From positions 62,001 to 126,000 of the forward strand of contig CAWASG010000001.1 of assembly GCA_963784615.1 (NCBI GenBank): 64,000 bases of DNA. The letters run 5' to 3'. Position 1 is the first letter of the stretch. Each line of letters starts with the position of its first letter. The stretch is from UBA11403 sp963784615 (GTDB taxonomy: Bacteria; Pseudomonadota; Gammaproteobacteria; Legionellales; Legionellaceae). The position numbers and the translations under genes are program-made. The notes beneath the pieces were generated by a model. It was not told the DNA's origin. It did no database searches and was given only the letters and a program-made list of their open reading frames with translations. Shown here piece after piece: positions 32,906 through 41,033 of this stretch.

Positions 32906-34361
32906 GTTCAGATTCTCCTTTGGGTAAATAGGCCGGAGGAAGGCCGGTGGCCGCGTATTCTGCCATCAGTGCTTTTAGCAAGGGCGCAACGCCTGTTGAT
33001 ACAAGCTCTTCGCTGGGCTCTTGTTCACCGGAATTGGTGAAAGTTCGACGCTGACCTGAAGCGTTTTCTGATTTGTCTTGTGGATAAATCATACTTAACA
33101 GTGTGTTGGTGTGTGGATCGACAAGCCTTACAGAGCCTAAGTCCCACCGTGCATAGCGGATGTACAATATCTCCAAACTGCGGTATTGCGATGGCACTTC
33201 AAAGCGTTTGCCATCAAGACTGAATGTTCCATCTGATTTACGTTGCCTGCGATGCACCTGAGTGCAAAAAGCATGATGTAACGCTGCGGTGTCAGGACAC
33301 GGTCGACCAACATCGGCATCCTTCATATAGCGCGCAAGCGGTGAGCAGCCAATCTCGGAATGTACTTTTTGATGGTATTCACGCTCGACCCAAGCAAGGG
33401 TGCTTTTATTGAGTAACGACAAGGTTATCTCCTCCTCACCCTCAAGCATAGCCATCAATCGCCCTTCAACTTGCGCCCAAAAAACCTCCTGTTTCGCGTT
33501 TTGGTAGGGAGAATAAGGTAGTGTAGGTTGATGTAGAATGCCCAATCTCGCAAGCCCTTCGGTAAACTCAGCCGAAGTCATCGCACTGCCATTGTCACTC
33601 ATCAGAGCGCGCGGTAAGGCGCGTTTCTGTAGTGCCTGCATAAACCCATGTACCAGCGTCTCTGCGGTTTCATCCATGTACCATTGAGCATGACAAATCA
33701 GGCGGGAGCGGTCATCCAGAATGGCAAGTAATAAGGGTTTATGCCATTGACCGTCTCGTCCCAAAATTCTGCGTGAGCCATGGTGAAAATCAAGGTGCCA
33801 TAACGTGTTAACATGGTCGACTTCATAACTTCTGACCTCTCGTTTCTCTAGCCTATCAGCTGCGAGGATGGCGCCTTCTGTATGTCGTCTTTTCCGCCCA
33901 GGTTGCTTGCAGAAACCATTCGACTTCATGTAACGACGAATCGTATTGTAAGACGGCAAGACGCCTAACTCAGGCGTTGTCTTTGCAATCACATAGAGGT
34001 TATCTACGTGTAACTGGTAGCTCCAGCTTGGATGTGAACGATGTTGATGTTGGATGCTCATCTTTAATGGGGCTGAGAGCGTGTGACTACTCCCGGCATC
34101 TGTACGGCGTTTCGTTCGCAAAGCACCGACCGGGTCGTTCTCATGGCGAGATTGATAAAGCCATCGCTCAATCGTCGATAGTCCAAAATGAACTGGTAAT
34201 CCTGTAATGGGATGCTGCCATTGCTTTTGAGCTAAAGAAGCCAGCTCAATCTGTAGTTGCCCTTTATCCGGCGGCGCTGCCAAAAGTGGGCCAATAACCG
34301 AAAAGCGAAATCGGGCCCACCGTTCTTGGCGAGTACCAACATCGGGCTTCTTGTTGCTCAT
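32898..34361 (-). CDS. DDE integrase-fold transposase (Mu/TniA-like)
   Basis: The protein is 487 residues. The N-terminal about 170 residues are basic and helix-turn-helix-like (FGLSTIERWLYQ, YNTIRRYMKSNGFCKQPGRK). The RNase H/integrase catalytic core follows, with the DDE triad visible in LWHLDFHHGSRRI (D1), ALMSDNGSAMTSAEF (D2) and PYQNAKQEVFWAQVEGRL (E). The C-terminal mu-type beta-barrel region has DGTFSLDGKRFEVPSQYRS. Together with the ATPase downstream it makes a cut-and-paste or replicative Mu-like system. It appears intact. Confidence 0.88.
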   Translation of the reverse strand: MSNKKPDVGTRQERWARFRFSVIGPLLAAPPDKGQLQIELASLAQKQWQHPITGLPVHFGLSTIERWLYQSRHENDPVGALRTKRRTDAGSSHTLSAPLKMSIQHQHRSHPSWSYQLHVDNLYVIAKTTPELGVLPSYNTIRRYMKSNGFCKQPGRKRRHTEGAILAADRLEKREVRSYEVDHVNTLWHLDFHHGSRRILGRDGQWHKPLLLAILDDRSRLICHAQWYMDETAETLVHGFMQALQKRALPRALMSDNGSAMTSAEFTEGLARLGILHQPTLPYSPYQNAKQEVFWAQVEGRLMAMLEGEEEITLSLLNKSTLAWVEREYHQKVHSEIGCSPLARYMKDADVGRPCPDTAALHHAFCTQVHRRQRKSDGTFSLDGKRFEVPSQYRSLEILYIRYARWDLGSVRLVDPHTNTLLSMIYPQDKSENASGQRRTFTNSGEQEPSEELVSTGVAPLLKALMAEYAATGLPPAYLPKGESEHE

Positions 34362-34451
34362 AAAAACTCCTGCTTGTTTAAGAAGTTTATGAGTCTACTG
34401 GATGTCTAACTTGATCTAAAGATGCAAACTCTGCGCGAATAACTCCCTCCT

Positions 34452-35021
34452 TTAGACAGCGCGATAAACGCCCGCTGTCATTGGCGCTAAAAACTGCAAG
34501 GCATTTACCAGTTTTTGACTCAGGTTGTCTGGAAAAATCAAAAGAAGTTGTCGAGGAAATGGGCCAACAATGGCCTTTACGGGCAGGAATGCTTTAGCCT
34601 GTTTCCAAAAAGCAGTGCCAATAAAACAATCTCGCCACCAACGACGCCAACGCCCCCAGGTTCGCAGACTGATGCTGATACCAAAATAACGCGTTACTTG
34701 GTAATACCGGCGCCTCGAAGCACTGGACATGAAGGCGGAGATAAGCACGATAATCGCAGCCGGAAAACGATGTCGCCCCAAAAACCGTACCGATGGTGTT
34801 GTCACACGCTTTCGGCAGTTTCCGCAGCAAAGACTGCGCCGACTATCATAATGCTCACGGCATGATGCAGGTAACCCGAGGGGACTACGAGGGTAATCGG
34901 CTTGATATAAAGGACCGTTACAGAAAGGACAGTCTTCAGCTCGAACTTTCTCAGCCATTTCATCATCGATATGCACGAATAACGGATGAAAACTGGTCTT
35001 TTTTAATAGTTCATGGTACAT
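34452..35021 (-). CDS. Zinc-ribbon protein of the transposon module (DUF6431-like)
   Basis: The 189-residue protein has cysteine pairs CPFCNGPL, CREH and LCCGNCRKRVTTPSVRFLG that look like a zinc ribbon. A hydrophobic-basic stretch FPAAIIVLISAFMSSASRRR and a Trp/Arg-rich RTWGRWRRWWRD follow, as in a DNA-binding homeodomain-like fold. Proteins like this are usually coded next to transposases of the type downstream. It precedes the transposase by 90 bases. The family name is from memory and was not checked. Confidence 0.65.
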   Translation of the reverse strand: MYHELLKKTSFHPLFVHIDDEMAEKVRAEDCPFCNGPLYQADYPRSPLGLPASCREHYDSRRSLCCGNCRKRVTTPSVRFLGRHRFPAAIIVLISAFMSSASRRRYYQVTRYFGISISLRTWGRWRRWWRDCFIGTAFWKQAKAFLPVKAIVGPFPRQLLLIFPDNLSQKLVNALQFLAPMTAGVYRAV

Positions 35022-35107
35022 TTAGGCTCTCTTTGTTCGTCGTTGAACGTAAGAGTACCCTTCATGAGGTTTTAATCAAGCTTTATGAGGGGTTTTTTAT
35101 TTGTACA

Positions 35108-37258
35108 TCAATGAACGTGGCTGGAATTACGGGGAAATCCATCAGATTGTGTGTTCAGGCTGAGGAACAGGATTAATTGAGCATTTGGCTCTACGGATGG
35201 AAGTAGAGAAGGAGGGGTATCCCTGGAGAGCAGTAAATGCTTAAGCTCTTCTGCCTTGCTCTGTCGTTCTGCTATATCCAACAACAAAGCGGTTGTTACT
35301 TTACAGTTGAATTCCCTCATATTGCCCGGCGTAATACCGTTTGGCTGAAAAAAACGTTGGGACGAATTATTTCTCTCTTCCTCTATTAAAAGCAGCCTGT
35401 CTAACAGCGTTGTGACAATCTCTTCAAAACCCAACTGCGCGGCGACAAAAAGGGGGGTTCTACCGTCGCTGGCTGTTTGGTTAATAGCGGCGCCCCTGTC
35501 CAACAGTGCCTTAAGAATTTCAACATGCCCATACGTTGCTGCTAAAAAAAGTGGGGTTTCGCCATGCTCAGCAAATGCTATTTGATTAACATCCGCTCCA
35601 AAATTCAACAACAAACGAACGAGATCAATGTGACCAATGGTTACGGCATATGACAGGCTCGATTGGTAATTTCTAAATATTTGATTAACTGACGCGTTAT
35701 GCTGTAATAATAATTCAACTATCTCAAGATTTTTTTTCATTACCGCAAAGAATAGAGGGGTTGATCCGTTCGTGCAAGGCGAATCAATAATCGCTCCTTT
35801 TTTTAATAATGACTCAATCATTTTAACGTTGCCATTTACTGTTGCAATAGAAAGTGCCGTTGCGCCGGTGTATGGAAGCAGTTGATAACTTAATTGTAGC
35901 TTTCTTAAAGTGTCGGGTTCTGTTAGTAATGCATTAACAATTTCAACATGATTAAACAGCACTGCGAGAGGAAAAATTTTTTCATGAACTTGATTTAATT
36001 CGCTTAGTAAGCAAGCGATGATCTTTTGTTCATCGATTGTTAATGGTTTTTTCAAAATTGTTTCAAGTATACATGGGAGGTGTGTGCGCTGATATAGCTG
36101 CAAACAACCTGAAAATGAAAGGTATTGAATATATATTTGAAACGTACTCTTAGTTTCCGTCATCATTTCAGGATGATTTTTAATCAGATAGGGTGTGTCA
36201 TCATCACCAAAATGTCTGACGCTGCCATCTTGATTTAAAATGACGCAATCGTTATACAGCTTTACAAGACGGAGTTCATCGATGGTGATGATATAGTTCT
36301 CGATGTATTGTTCTCTTTGAAATAGATCAATCAAGAATGCAGCATATCGTTGTTCAATATTATCTTTTCTAACCCATTTGTAGTCGGAGGCCGATGAGTC
36401 GTCATCAGAGTCATTCATAGCTGGAGGGCTAAACAGGCGCTCATATTGCAGATGAGGTGATGTATTTCCGGGAATTTCTATGGCTTGAAAAAAAGAAACT
36501 ACGGCATCATAGGTGCATTTTTCTTCTGGGAGGGGGTGTGTGATCATGATGTGTTCAATAATAGAAAAACAACTCACTCGTGGTTTAACTTTCTCTGCAA
36601 AAGAGGCGCGATGTTGATATACCTCTGCTGGTATTAAATGATCCTCGGTTTCAGCCAATCCATATTGACATGCAACGCTATTGACCAAACCATTTGTCCA
36701 ATGAATTTCATCACCATACAACTCACTTCCATCCTCCAAGAGTAACAGCCGATTGTCTTGGAGGTATTCAATCGCAACTGCCTTAATCATGTCATTTTTT
36801 GCCTGACATATTTTTTCATTGAGTTGTGTTGAAATATAGAGCTCAGTAATTGCAGCAATATTCGAAAAGGCACCTGATAAACACCCATGCACTATAAATG
36901 AATCTAAATGAGACTTTTCAATTTTTTGGGGCGTTTGTTGAATGAAGATTACCGCTGACTCGAGCATTTCTTTCGCAGAAAGCAAGGTTATTTTGATATT
37001 ATCAGGGGAATGTTCTTTCGTTAATTCTGCTACATTCTGTTGATATTGTTTGAAAATTGCAAAGTCAGATTCATTCAGCGATATGATATAATCAAGCAGC
37101 TGCATTAATTGAGACTTACACCGCTCAAAATTGCCCTGTTGAGTGTCATATTTTTCAATTACGGATTCGTGATAAATGCTTTTCAGTAGTACAAGAGCCT
37201 GTGGCGTTAGACCTTTATGTGGAATCGATAACTGAAGCAAAGGGGCGTCGATGATCAT
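35108..37258 (-). CDS. Ankyrin-repeat protein, effector-like
   Basis: The protein is 716 residues from the ATG at 37258. The first about 430 residues are not recognised. They include a polar, Asp/Ser-rich loop (MNDSDDDSSASDYKW) and many helices. From about 440 to 610 there are five clear ankyrin units, for example TALSIATVNGNVKMIESLLK, GSTPLFFAVMKKNLEIVELL and GETPLFLAATYGHVEILKAL. A tail of about 100 residues follows. There is no signal peptide or membrane helix. Ankyrin proteins of this size in intracellular gammaproteobacteria are often translocated effectors. That role is inference, and no secretion signal can be verified here. It lies between two mobile elements. Confidence 0.85.
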   Translation of the reverse strand: MIIDAPLLQLSIPHKGLTPQALVLLKSIYHESVIEKYDTQQGNFERCKSQLMQLLDYIISLNESDFAIFKQYQQNVAELTKEHSPDNIKITLLSAKEMLESAVIFIQQTPQKIEKSHLDSFIVHGCLSGAFSNIAAITELYISTQLNEKICQAKNDMIKAVAIEYLQDNRLLLLEDGSELYGDEIHWTNGLVNSVACQYGLAETEDHLIPAEVYQHRASFAEKVKPRVSCFSIIEHIMITHPLPEEKCTYDAVVSFFQAIEIPGNTSPHLQYERLFSPPAMNDSDDDSSASDYKWVRKDNIEQRYAAFLIDLFQREQYIENYIITIDELRLVKLYNDCVILNQDGSVRHFGDDDTPYLIKNHPEMMTETKSTFQIYIQYLSFSGCLQLYQRTHLPCILETILKKPLTIDEQKIIACLLSELNQVHEKIFPLAVLFNHVEIVNALLTEPDTLRKLQLSYQLLPYTGATALSIATVNGNVKMIESLLKKGAIIDSPCTNGSTPLFFAVMKKNLEIVELLLQHNASVNQIFRNYQSSLSYAVTIGHIDLVRLLLNFGADVNQIAFAEHGETPLFLAATYGHVEILKALLDRGAAINQTASDGRTPLFVAAQLGFEEIVTTLLDRLLLIEEERNNSSQRFFQPNGITPGNMREFNCKVTTALLLDIAERQSKAEELKHLLLSRDTPPSLLPSVEPNAQLILFLSLNTQSDGFPRNSSHVH

Positions 37259-37401
37259 CTGTAATGCATACCTGTGTAAGCTCTAAAGCTAGTTTGTTGG
37301 CTCTAAAATAAAGTATTATAGCAAACATATTGTCTAACTGTAATTAATGGCTTGGTATGTTTTTATTTTGCACTTCTTAGCCCAGTGTTTCGTTTAGCGA
37401 G

Positions 37402-37472
37402 GTAGCCTGGATGACGCAAACACAAATCTACAAATTTGAATCAATCAACAAGCGTCATCCGGGATCGATGTA
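37402..37472. repeat. Family D palindromic repeat, copy 2
   Basis: GTAGCCTGGATGACGCAAAC leads in and GCGTCATCCGGGATCGATGT closes the unit. The arms pair by GATGACGC / GCGTCATC. The middle is AAATCTACAAATTTGAATCA. A second copy follows in direct orientation 24 bases later. Confidence 0.8.
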
Positions 37473-37496
37473 AAACAGACCTGCTTTCAAAGAGAG

Positions 37497-37569
37497 GTAG
37501 CCTGGATGACGCAAACACGAATCTACAAATTTAAATCAATCAACAAGCATCATCCGGGATCGATGCTAC
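37497..37569. repeat. Family D palindromic repeat, copy 3 (tandem with copy 2)
   Basis: It is the same unit as at 37402, with a few substitutions (ACACGAATCTACAAATTTAA; GCATCATCCGGG). The substitution G to A weakens the stem at one pair, and the end CGATGCTAC restores pairing with GTAGC. Confidence 0.8.
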
Positions 37570-37645
37570 ACTTCAACATCGGGGTGTACGCGTCATGCTC
37601 AGCGCTAACACCTCGGTGATCCAATAATTGGACACTATCTAAGAT

Positions 37646-37786
37646 TTAAGGTTTTCCTGTCTCATCGACAGGATTCACTTTGTCCTCTTTCTCAAGTTCT
37701 AAAGACTCATCAATAGTTTTTAAGGCTTTCAAAGCTTGTAGTTCGTGTTTGCTCTCTCCATTGTAGACGGGGCTAAGAACCCGCTA
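37646..37786 (-). pseudogene. Remnant of a Glu/Lys-rich protein gene
   Basis: A 46-codon minus-strand frame without any start codon lies between a TAG (37787-37789) and a TAA. It reads SKHELQALKALKTIDESLEL and ends NPVDETGKP. Amino-acid composition is protein-like (helical, charged). It is probably the cut-off 3' end of a gene displaced by the neighbouring mobile element. Its parent is not recognised, and chance openness cannot be excluded. Confidence 0.35.
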
Positions 37787-37890
37787 ATAAATGGCGCAGG
37801 CAGATAGTATCCCTCAAAAATCCCATCTCATCCGATGAACATCAAAATAGATCAAAGAAAGAACAATTCGATAAATTAATCTAAAATTAA

Positions 37891-37961
37891 GGGACTAATG
37901 AAACCCGTTTGGTATCGTTAGTGATTTTCCCGTCCCTACGATACCAAACGTCCCCAGTCCC
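37891..37961. repeat. Nested inverted repeat upstream of the IS21-type element
   Basis: A perfect 12-base stem GTTTGGTATCGT (37907) / ACGATACCAAAC (37938) lies inside an outer GGGACT / AGTCCC pair. It lies 63 bases before the first gene of the IS21-type element and may be part of its left end or a leader structure. Confidence 0.55.
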
Positions 37962-38023
37962 TTGATATAAAGCATATCACGAGATCACATAATTTCCAGG
38001 TTTCATTAAGCAAAGGATTGCTT

Positions 38024-38458
38024 ATGAAACACACTCCAAGACTATTTCAATGCGCTCTCTGTCATACACAGTCTATAGTCTGCTCTAAGTGCGATCGTGG
38101 GCAAATTTATTGTGGCACCGTTTGCGCGGTCTTTGCGCGAAAAAAATCAATGAAATTAGCCGGGATGCGTTATCAAAGAACCTTCAATGGAAAACGAAAT
38201 CATGCTGCACGCCAAGCCCGTTACCGTATGCGCCAGAACGAAATAGTGACGCATCAGGGTTCACCTCCAATGCTCCAACATGCTTCAATGAGTTCGCTTG
38301 AAAATAAGCCTAAAAAGACAGAAAGAGGACACAAAAAATTGGCATTAGCCTGCTGCTTTTGTGAAAAACCTGTATCTGACTGGATCCGTAATGATTTTTT
38401 GAGACGAAGACGCTCTCACGCATCGCCCGGATCCAAAGCTTCACCTCAAGCACCTTGA
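38024..38458 (+). CDS. Cysteine-rich zinc-ribbon protein of the IS21-type element
   Basis: The 144-residue basic protein has two Cys clusters. CALCHTQSIVCSKCDRGQIY plus CGTVC forms the N-terminal ribbon, and CCFCEKPVSDW a C-terminal one. A segment rich in Arg/Ala between them (RNHAARQARYRMRQNE) resembles a DNA-binding helix. ATG 38024 is chosen, although a TTG two codons earlier is also open. Similar accessory genes accompany some IS21 members. The function in transposition is not known to me. Confidence 0.65.
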   Translation: MKHTPRLFQCALCHTQSIVCSKCDRGQIYCGTVCAVFARKKSMKLAGMRYQRTFNGKRNHAARQARYRMRQNEIVTHQGSPPMLQHASMSSLENKPKKTERGHKKLALACCFCEKPVSDWIRNDFLRRRRSHASPGSKASPQAP

Positions 38459-38483
38459 ACATTAACGAACATAAGGAGGAATC

Positions 38484-39983
38484 ATGGCGATTTCCCAGGA
38501 ATTAAGAGCAAATATTTTACGTTATCATCACGTTGAAAAGTGGCGTGTGGGGACGATTGCGTCCCAACTTGGCGTGCATCATTCAACTGTTAAACGTGTA
38601 TTATCTCACACGGGGGTTGATAAAAATAAAATCCTCGTTGAACAGTCAATCATTGATCCATTTTTATCCTTTCTCCTCGAACAATTAAAGCGCTTTCCTA
38701 ATCTCACTGCGAGTCGCCTGTATGGGATGGCCGTTGAGCGTGGATATCCCGGTGGCCCCGATCACTTTCGTCAACTCATCTCATTCTATAGGCCAAAGAC
38801 ACCCGCTGAAGCGTTTCTTCGATTAAGAACATTAGCCGGCGAGCAAGCACAAGTCGACTGGGGTCATTTTGGGCACATAACCATTGGCGCGGCTAAACGA
38901 CCACTGATGGCATTTGTCATGGTTTTGAGTTACTCGAGAAAAGTTTTCCTGCATTTTTACTTGAACGCTCGAACTGAAAATTTTCTACGTGGCCATGAAC
39001 TGGCCTTTAACTACTATTCTGGGATCCCTCGTGTCGCGCTCTACGACAATCTCAAAAGCGCAGTACTTGATAGGAAAGGCGATGCTATTCGATTTAACCC
39101 TGTGCTATTGGATTTTGCAGCTCATTATCGTTTCGAACCCAGGCCCTGTGCGGTCTATCGAGGAAATGAAAAAGGGAAGGTTGAGAGGTCTATTCGTTAT
39201 ATACGGGACAATTTTTTTGCAGGCCGCCAGTATAAAAGTCTTGCCGATCTCAATCAGCAAGCGCTTACCTGGTGTGATAATCAGGCATCGAACCGGCCTT
39301 GTCCAGAGGATAAAAGCAAAACGGTTCACGAGATTTTCCTGGATGAACAGCCACGCTTGATTCCACTGCCTGATAACCCCTATCCCTGCAACGAAGTCGA
39401 GACAGTTTCTGTTGGCAAAACGCCCTACGCTAGATTCGACTTGAATGATTATTCAGTGCCTCACACCCATGTCCGGCAAGCACTCACGGTTCATGCAACA
39501 CTCGATTTCGTCAGTATTTTGGATGGCGTCACTGTGATTGCAAAACACGTGCGAAGCTATGATAAAGCGAAACAAATCGAATGCGAGGAGCATATTAAAA
39601 CACTGGCTGAGCGTAAACGAAACGCGCGACAGCATCGGGGACAGGACAGGCTCACGATGACGATTGACTGCGCGCGAGAGTTTCTGAAGATGGCCGCGGT
39701 TCGTGGATATCCATTGACATCAATAACCAACCAGCTGACGTCACTACTGGATGATTATGGTGCCAGTTTATTGGAAAAAGCGATGGCTGAAGCCCTTGTG
39801 AAAGAATCACCACACCCAAATTCCGTTCGAATTATTTTGCAAAAGATACTTGATGAACGTGTCGAGGCACCCTTGGTGACGTTCGCTCTGTCCAAGGACA
39901 AACGTGTCACCGGGATGATTATAAAACCACACTCATTAAACCAGTACAGCGTGCTTGATTCAACCACATCAACAGAGGAGTAA
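38484..39983 (+). CDS. istA: IS21 transposase IstA
   Basis: The protein is 499 residues. The N-terminal helix-turn-helix (WRVGTIASQLGVHHSTVKRV) is followed by the integrase core: QVDWGHFGHITIGAAKR (first Asp), VALYDNLKSAV (second Asp) and GNEKGKVERSIRYIRD (Glu). The C-terminal part has the Mu-C-like beta strands and a basic region. AAGGAGG at 38473-38479 is the ribosome site. The reading frame is complete, so the element may be active. Confidence 0.92.
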   Translation: MAISQELRANILRYHHVEKWRVGTIASQLGVHHSTVKRVLSHTGVDKNKILVEQSIIDPFLSFLLEQLKRFPNLTASRLYGMAVERGYPGGPDHFRQLISFYRPKTPAEAFLRLRTLAGEQAQVDWGHFGHITIGAAKRPLMAFVMVLSYSRKVFLHFYLNARTENFLRGHELAFNYYSGIPRVALYDNLKSAVLDRKGDAIRFNPVLLDFAAHYRFEPRPCAVYRGNEKGKVERSIRYIRDNFFAGRQYKSLADLNQQALTWCDNQASNRPCPEDKSKTVHEIFLDEQPRLIPLPDNPYPCNEVETVSVGKTPYARFDLNDYSVPHTHVRQALTVHATLDFVSILDGVTVIAKHVRSYDKAKQIECEEHIKTLAERKRNARQHRGQDRLTMTIDCAREFLKMAAVRGYPLTSITNQLTSLLDDYGASLLEKAMAEALVKESPHPNSVRIILQKILDERVEAPLVTFALSKDKRVTGMIIKPHSLNQYSVLDSTTSTEE

Positions 39984-39990
39984 TCGTATT

Positions 39991-40776
39991 ATGTTAACCG
40001 AATTATTATTAAACCGTGCGACAGCACAAAAGCTTCATGGCGTTATCAGTCACCAGGACAGCATTAATGAAGAAGGCGCTTTCTGGCTTGAGCGGTTTGT
40101 TACCTGGGAAGAACGCCATCGCTCGCAACGCAGCCTTGATGGCCGTCTGCGCAAAGCACGCATTGGTCGTTTCAAACCGATGAGTGAGTTCGATTGGAAC
40201 TGGCCAAAGCAATGTGACCGCACGGTCATTGAGCAATGGATGCTACTGGATTTTATGGCGGGAGCCAGCAACCTGATTCTGTGCGGTCCAAACGGGGTTG
40301 GCAAAACCATGATTGTCTCAAATATCGCATCTCAAGTTGTGCTTCAAGGGGGTACGGCATTGTTCACAACGGCGGCAGCCATGTTGAATGAGTTGGCTGA
40401 GCTGGATAGTGATAGCGCGTTACGTCGCCGGATAAAATATTACACGCAACCTTCTCTTTTAGTCGTGGACGAGGTTGGGTATCTTTCTTACTCCAATCGA
40501 CATGCCGATTTGTTATTCGAGGTCGTTTCCCAACGTTATGAAAAAAAATCAACGTGCATAACGACCAACAAACCCATTGCAGACTGGCGCGAAACCTTTC
40601 CCAACGCAACTTGCGTTGTTTCGATCGTTGATCGGCTGCTTCATCACTCTGAAATTTTAATGATCGAAGGCGACTCGTTTCGGTTGAAGGAGGCAATGGA
40701 AAAAAATAAAGAGCGCAGTACAAAGCGAAAAAATGCCCAAAAAACAGCTACAGATGAGGTAAACAATCATGCGTGA
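39991..40776 (+). CDS. istB: IS21 helper ATPase IstB
   Basis: AAA+ ATPase that assembles on DNA and directs IstA to the target. The start at ATG 39991 gives MLTELLLNRATAQKLHGVIS, the usual IstB N-terminus. The 12 residues upstream come from istA overlap. Walker A is ILCGPNGVGKTMIVSNIASQ, and Walker B is SLLVVDEVGYLSYSN. CITTNKPIADWRE contains the sensor. The length is 261 residues. The start lies 7 bases after the istA stop, with GAGGAG at 39975-39980 as ribosome site. Confidence 0.92.
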   Translation: MLTELLLNRATAQKLHGVISHQDSINEEGAFWLERFVTWEERHRSQRSLDGRLRKARIGRFKPMSEFDWNWPKQCDRTVIEQWMLLDFMAGASNLILCGPNGVGKTMIVSNIASQVVLQGGTALFTTAAAMLNELAELDSDSALRRRIKYYTQPSLLVVDEVGYLSYSNRHADLLFEVVSQRYEKKSTCITTNKPIADWRETFPNATCVVSIVDRLLHHSEILMIEGDSFRLKEAMEKNKERSTKRKNAQKTATDEVNNHA

Positions 40777-40987
40777 CATGATGTTAGAAGCTCTATTACC
40801 GGAGTCAATGTCCGACGAGGCCGCACATGTCTTAGTAAATTTTCTTGGTGACCTTGTTGCCACATTGGAATGCATTTATCTCGCCCAGTTAAAGCGTCAT
40901 CATCAAAAGGTCGAAGACGAATTTTATGCTTCAATGGCAGATGTGGTCTGCTGGGGGGAGCCTCCTACAAACGAGAACTCATCTTAG
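40769..40987 (+). CDS. Small accessory protein of the IS21-type element
   Basis: The 72-residue acidic, helical protein (SDEAAHVLVNFLGDLVATLE) begins inside the istB end with an 8-base overlap and is thus translated with it. No known domain. A second in-frame ATG three codons later (MML) may be the true start. Confidence 0.6.
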   Translation: MRDMMLEALLPESMSDEAAHVLVNFLGDLVATLECIYLAQLKRHHQKVEDEFYASMADVVCWGEPPTNENSS

Positions 40988-41033
40988 AAACAAACTCGAC
41001 CAGGGTGGGCATTGTTCGCTAATTTTGGTCGAT

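Larger units (their letters stand above)
31867..35021 (-). mobile_element. Mu/Tn7-like transposition module (transposase, ExeA-type ATPase, two small proteins)
   Basis: Four minus-strand genes in a row: a small zinc-binding DUF6431-like protein (34452), an integrase-fold transposase (32898), an AAA ATPase (32069) and a 62-residue protein (31867). Transposase plus ATPase with overlapping ends is the TniA/TniB or MuA/MuB arrangement. I could not define terminal inverted repeats or target duplications. A direct-repeat-like pair (TTTGATGGTCAG and AATTGATGGTTG) lies at about 31787-31814, beyond the last gene, and might be part of one end. Confidence 0.7.
38024..40987 (+). mobile_element. IS21-family insertion sequence with two accessory genes
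   Basis: istA-istB in the usual overlap arrangement are flanked by a cysteine-rich protein gene upstream (38024) and a 72-residue protein gene downstream (40769, overlapping istB by 8 bases). All four are intact and in the same direction. Exact ends were not found. The element must end before about 41034, where the next gene terminates, so the right end is within about 50 bases of the last stop. Confidence 0.75.

Noticed and set aside
31553..35108. Ankyrin fragment as the severed C-terminus of the 35108 ankyrin gene
   Set aside because: The large gene already ends in a plausible tail, and no target duplication was seen, so the link is only a possibility.
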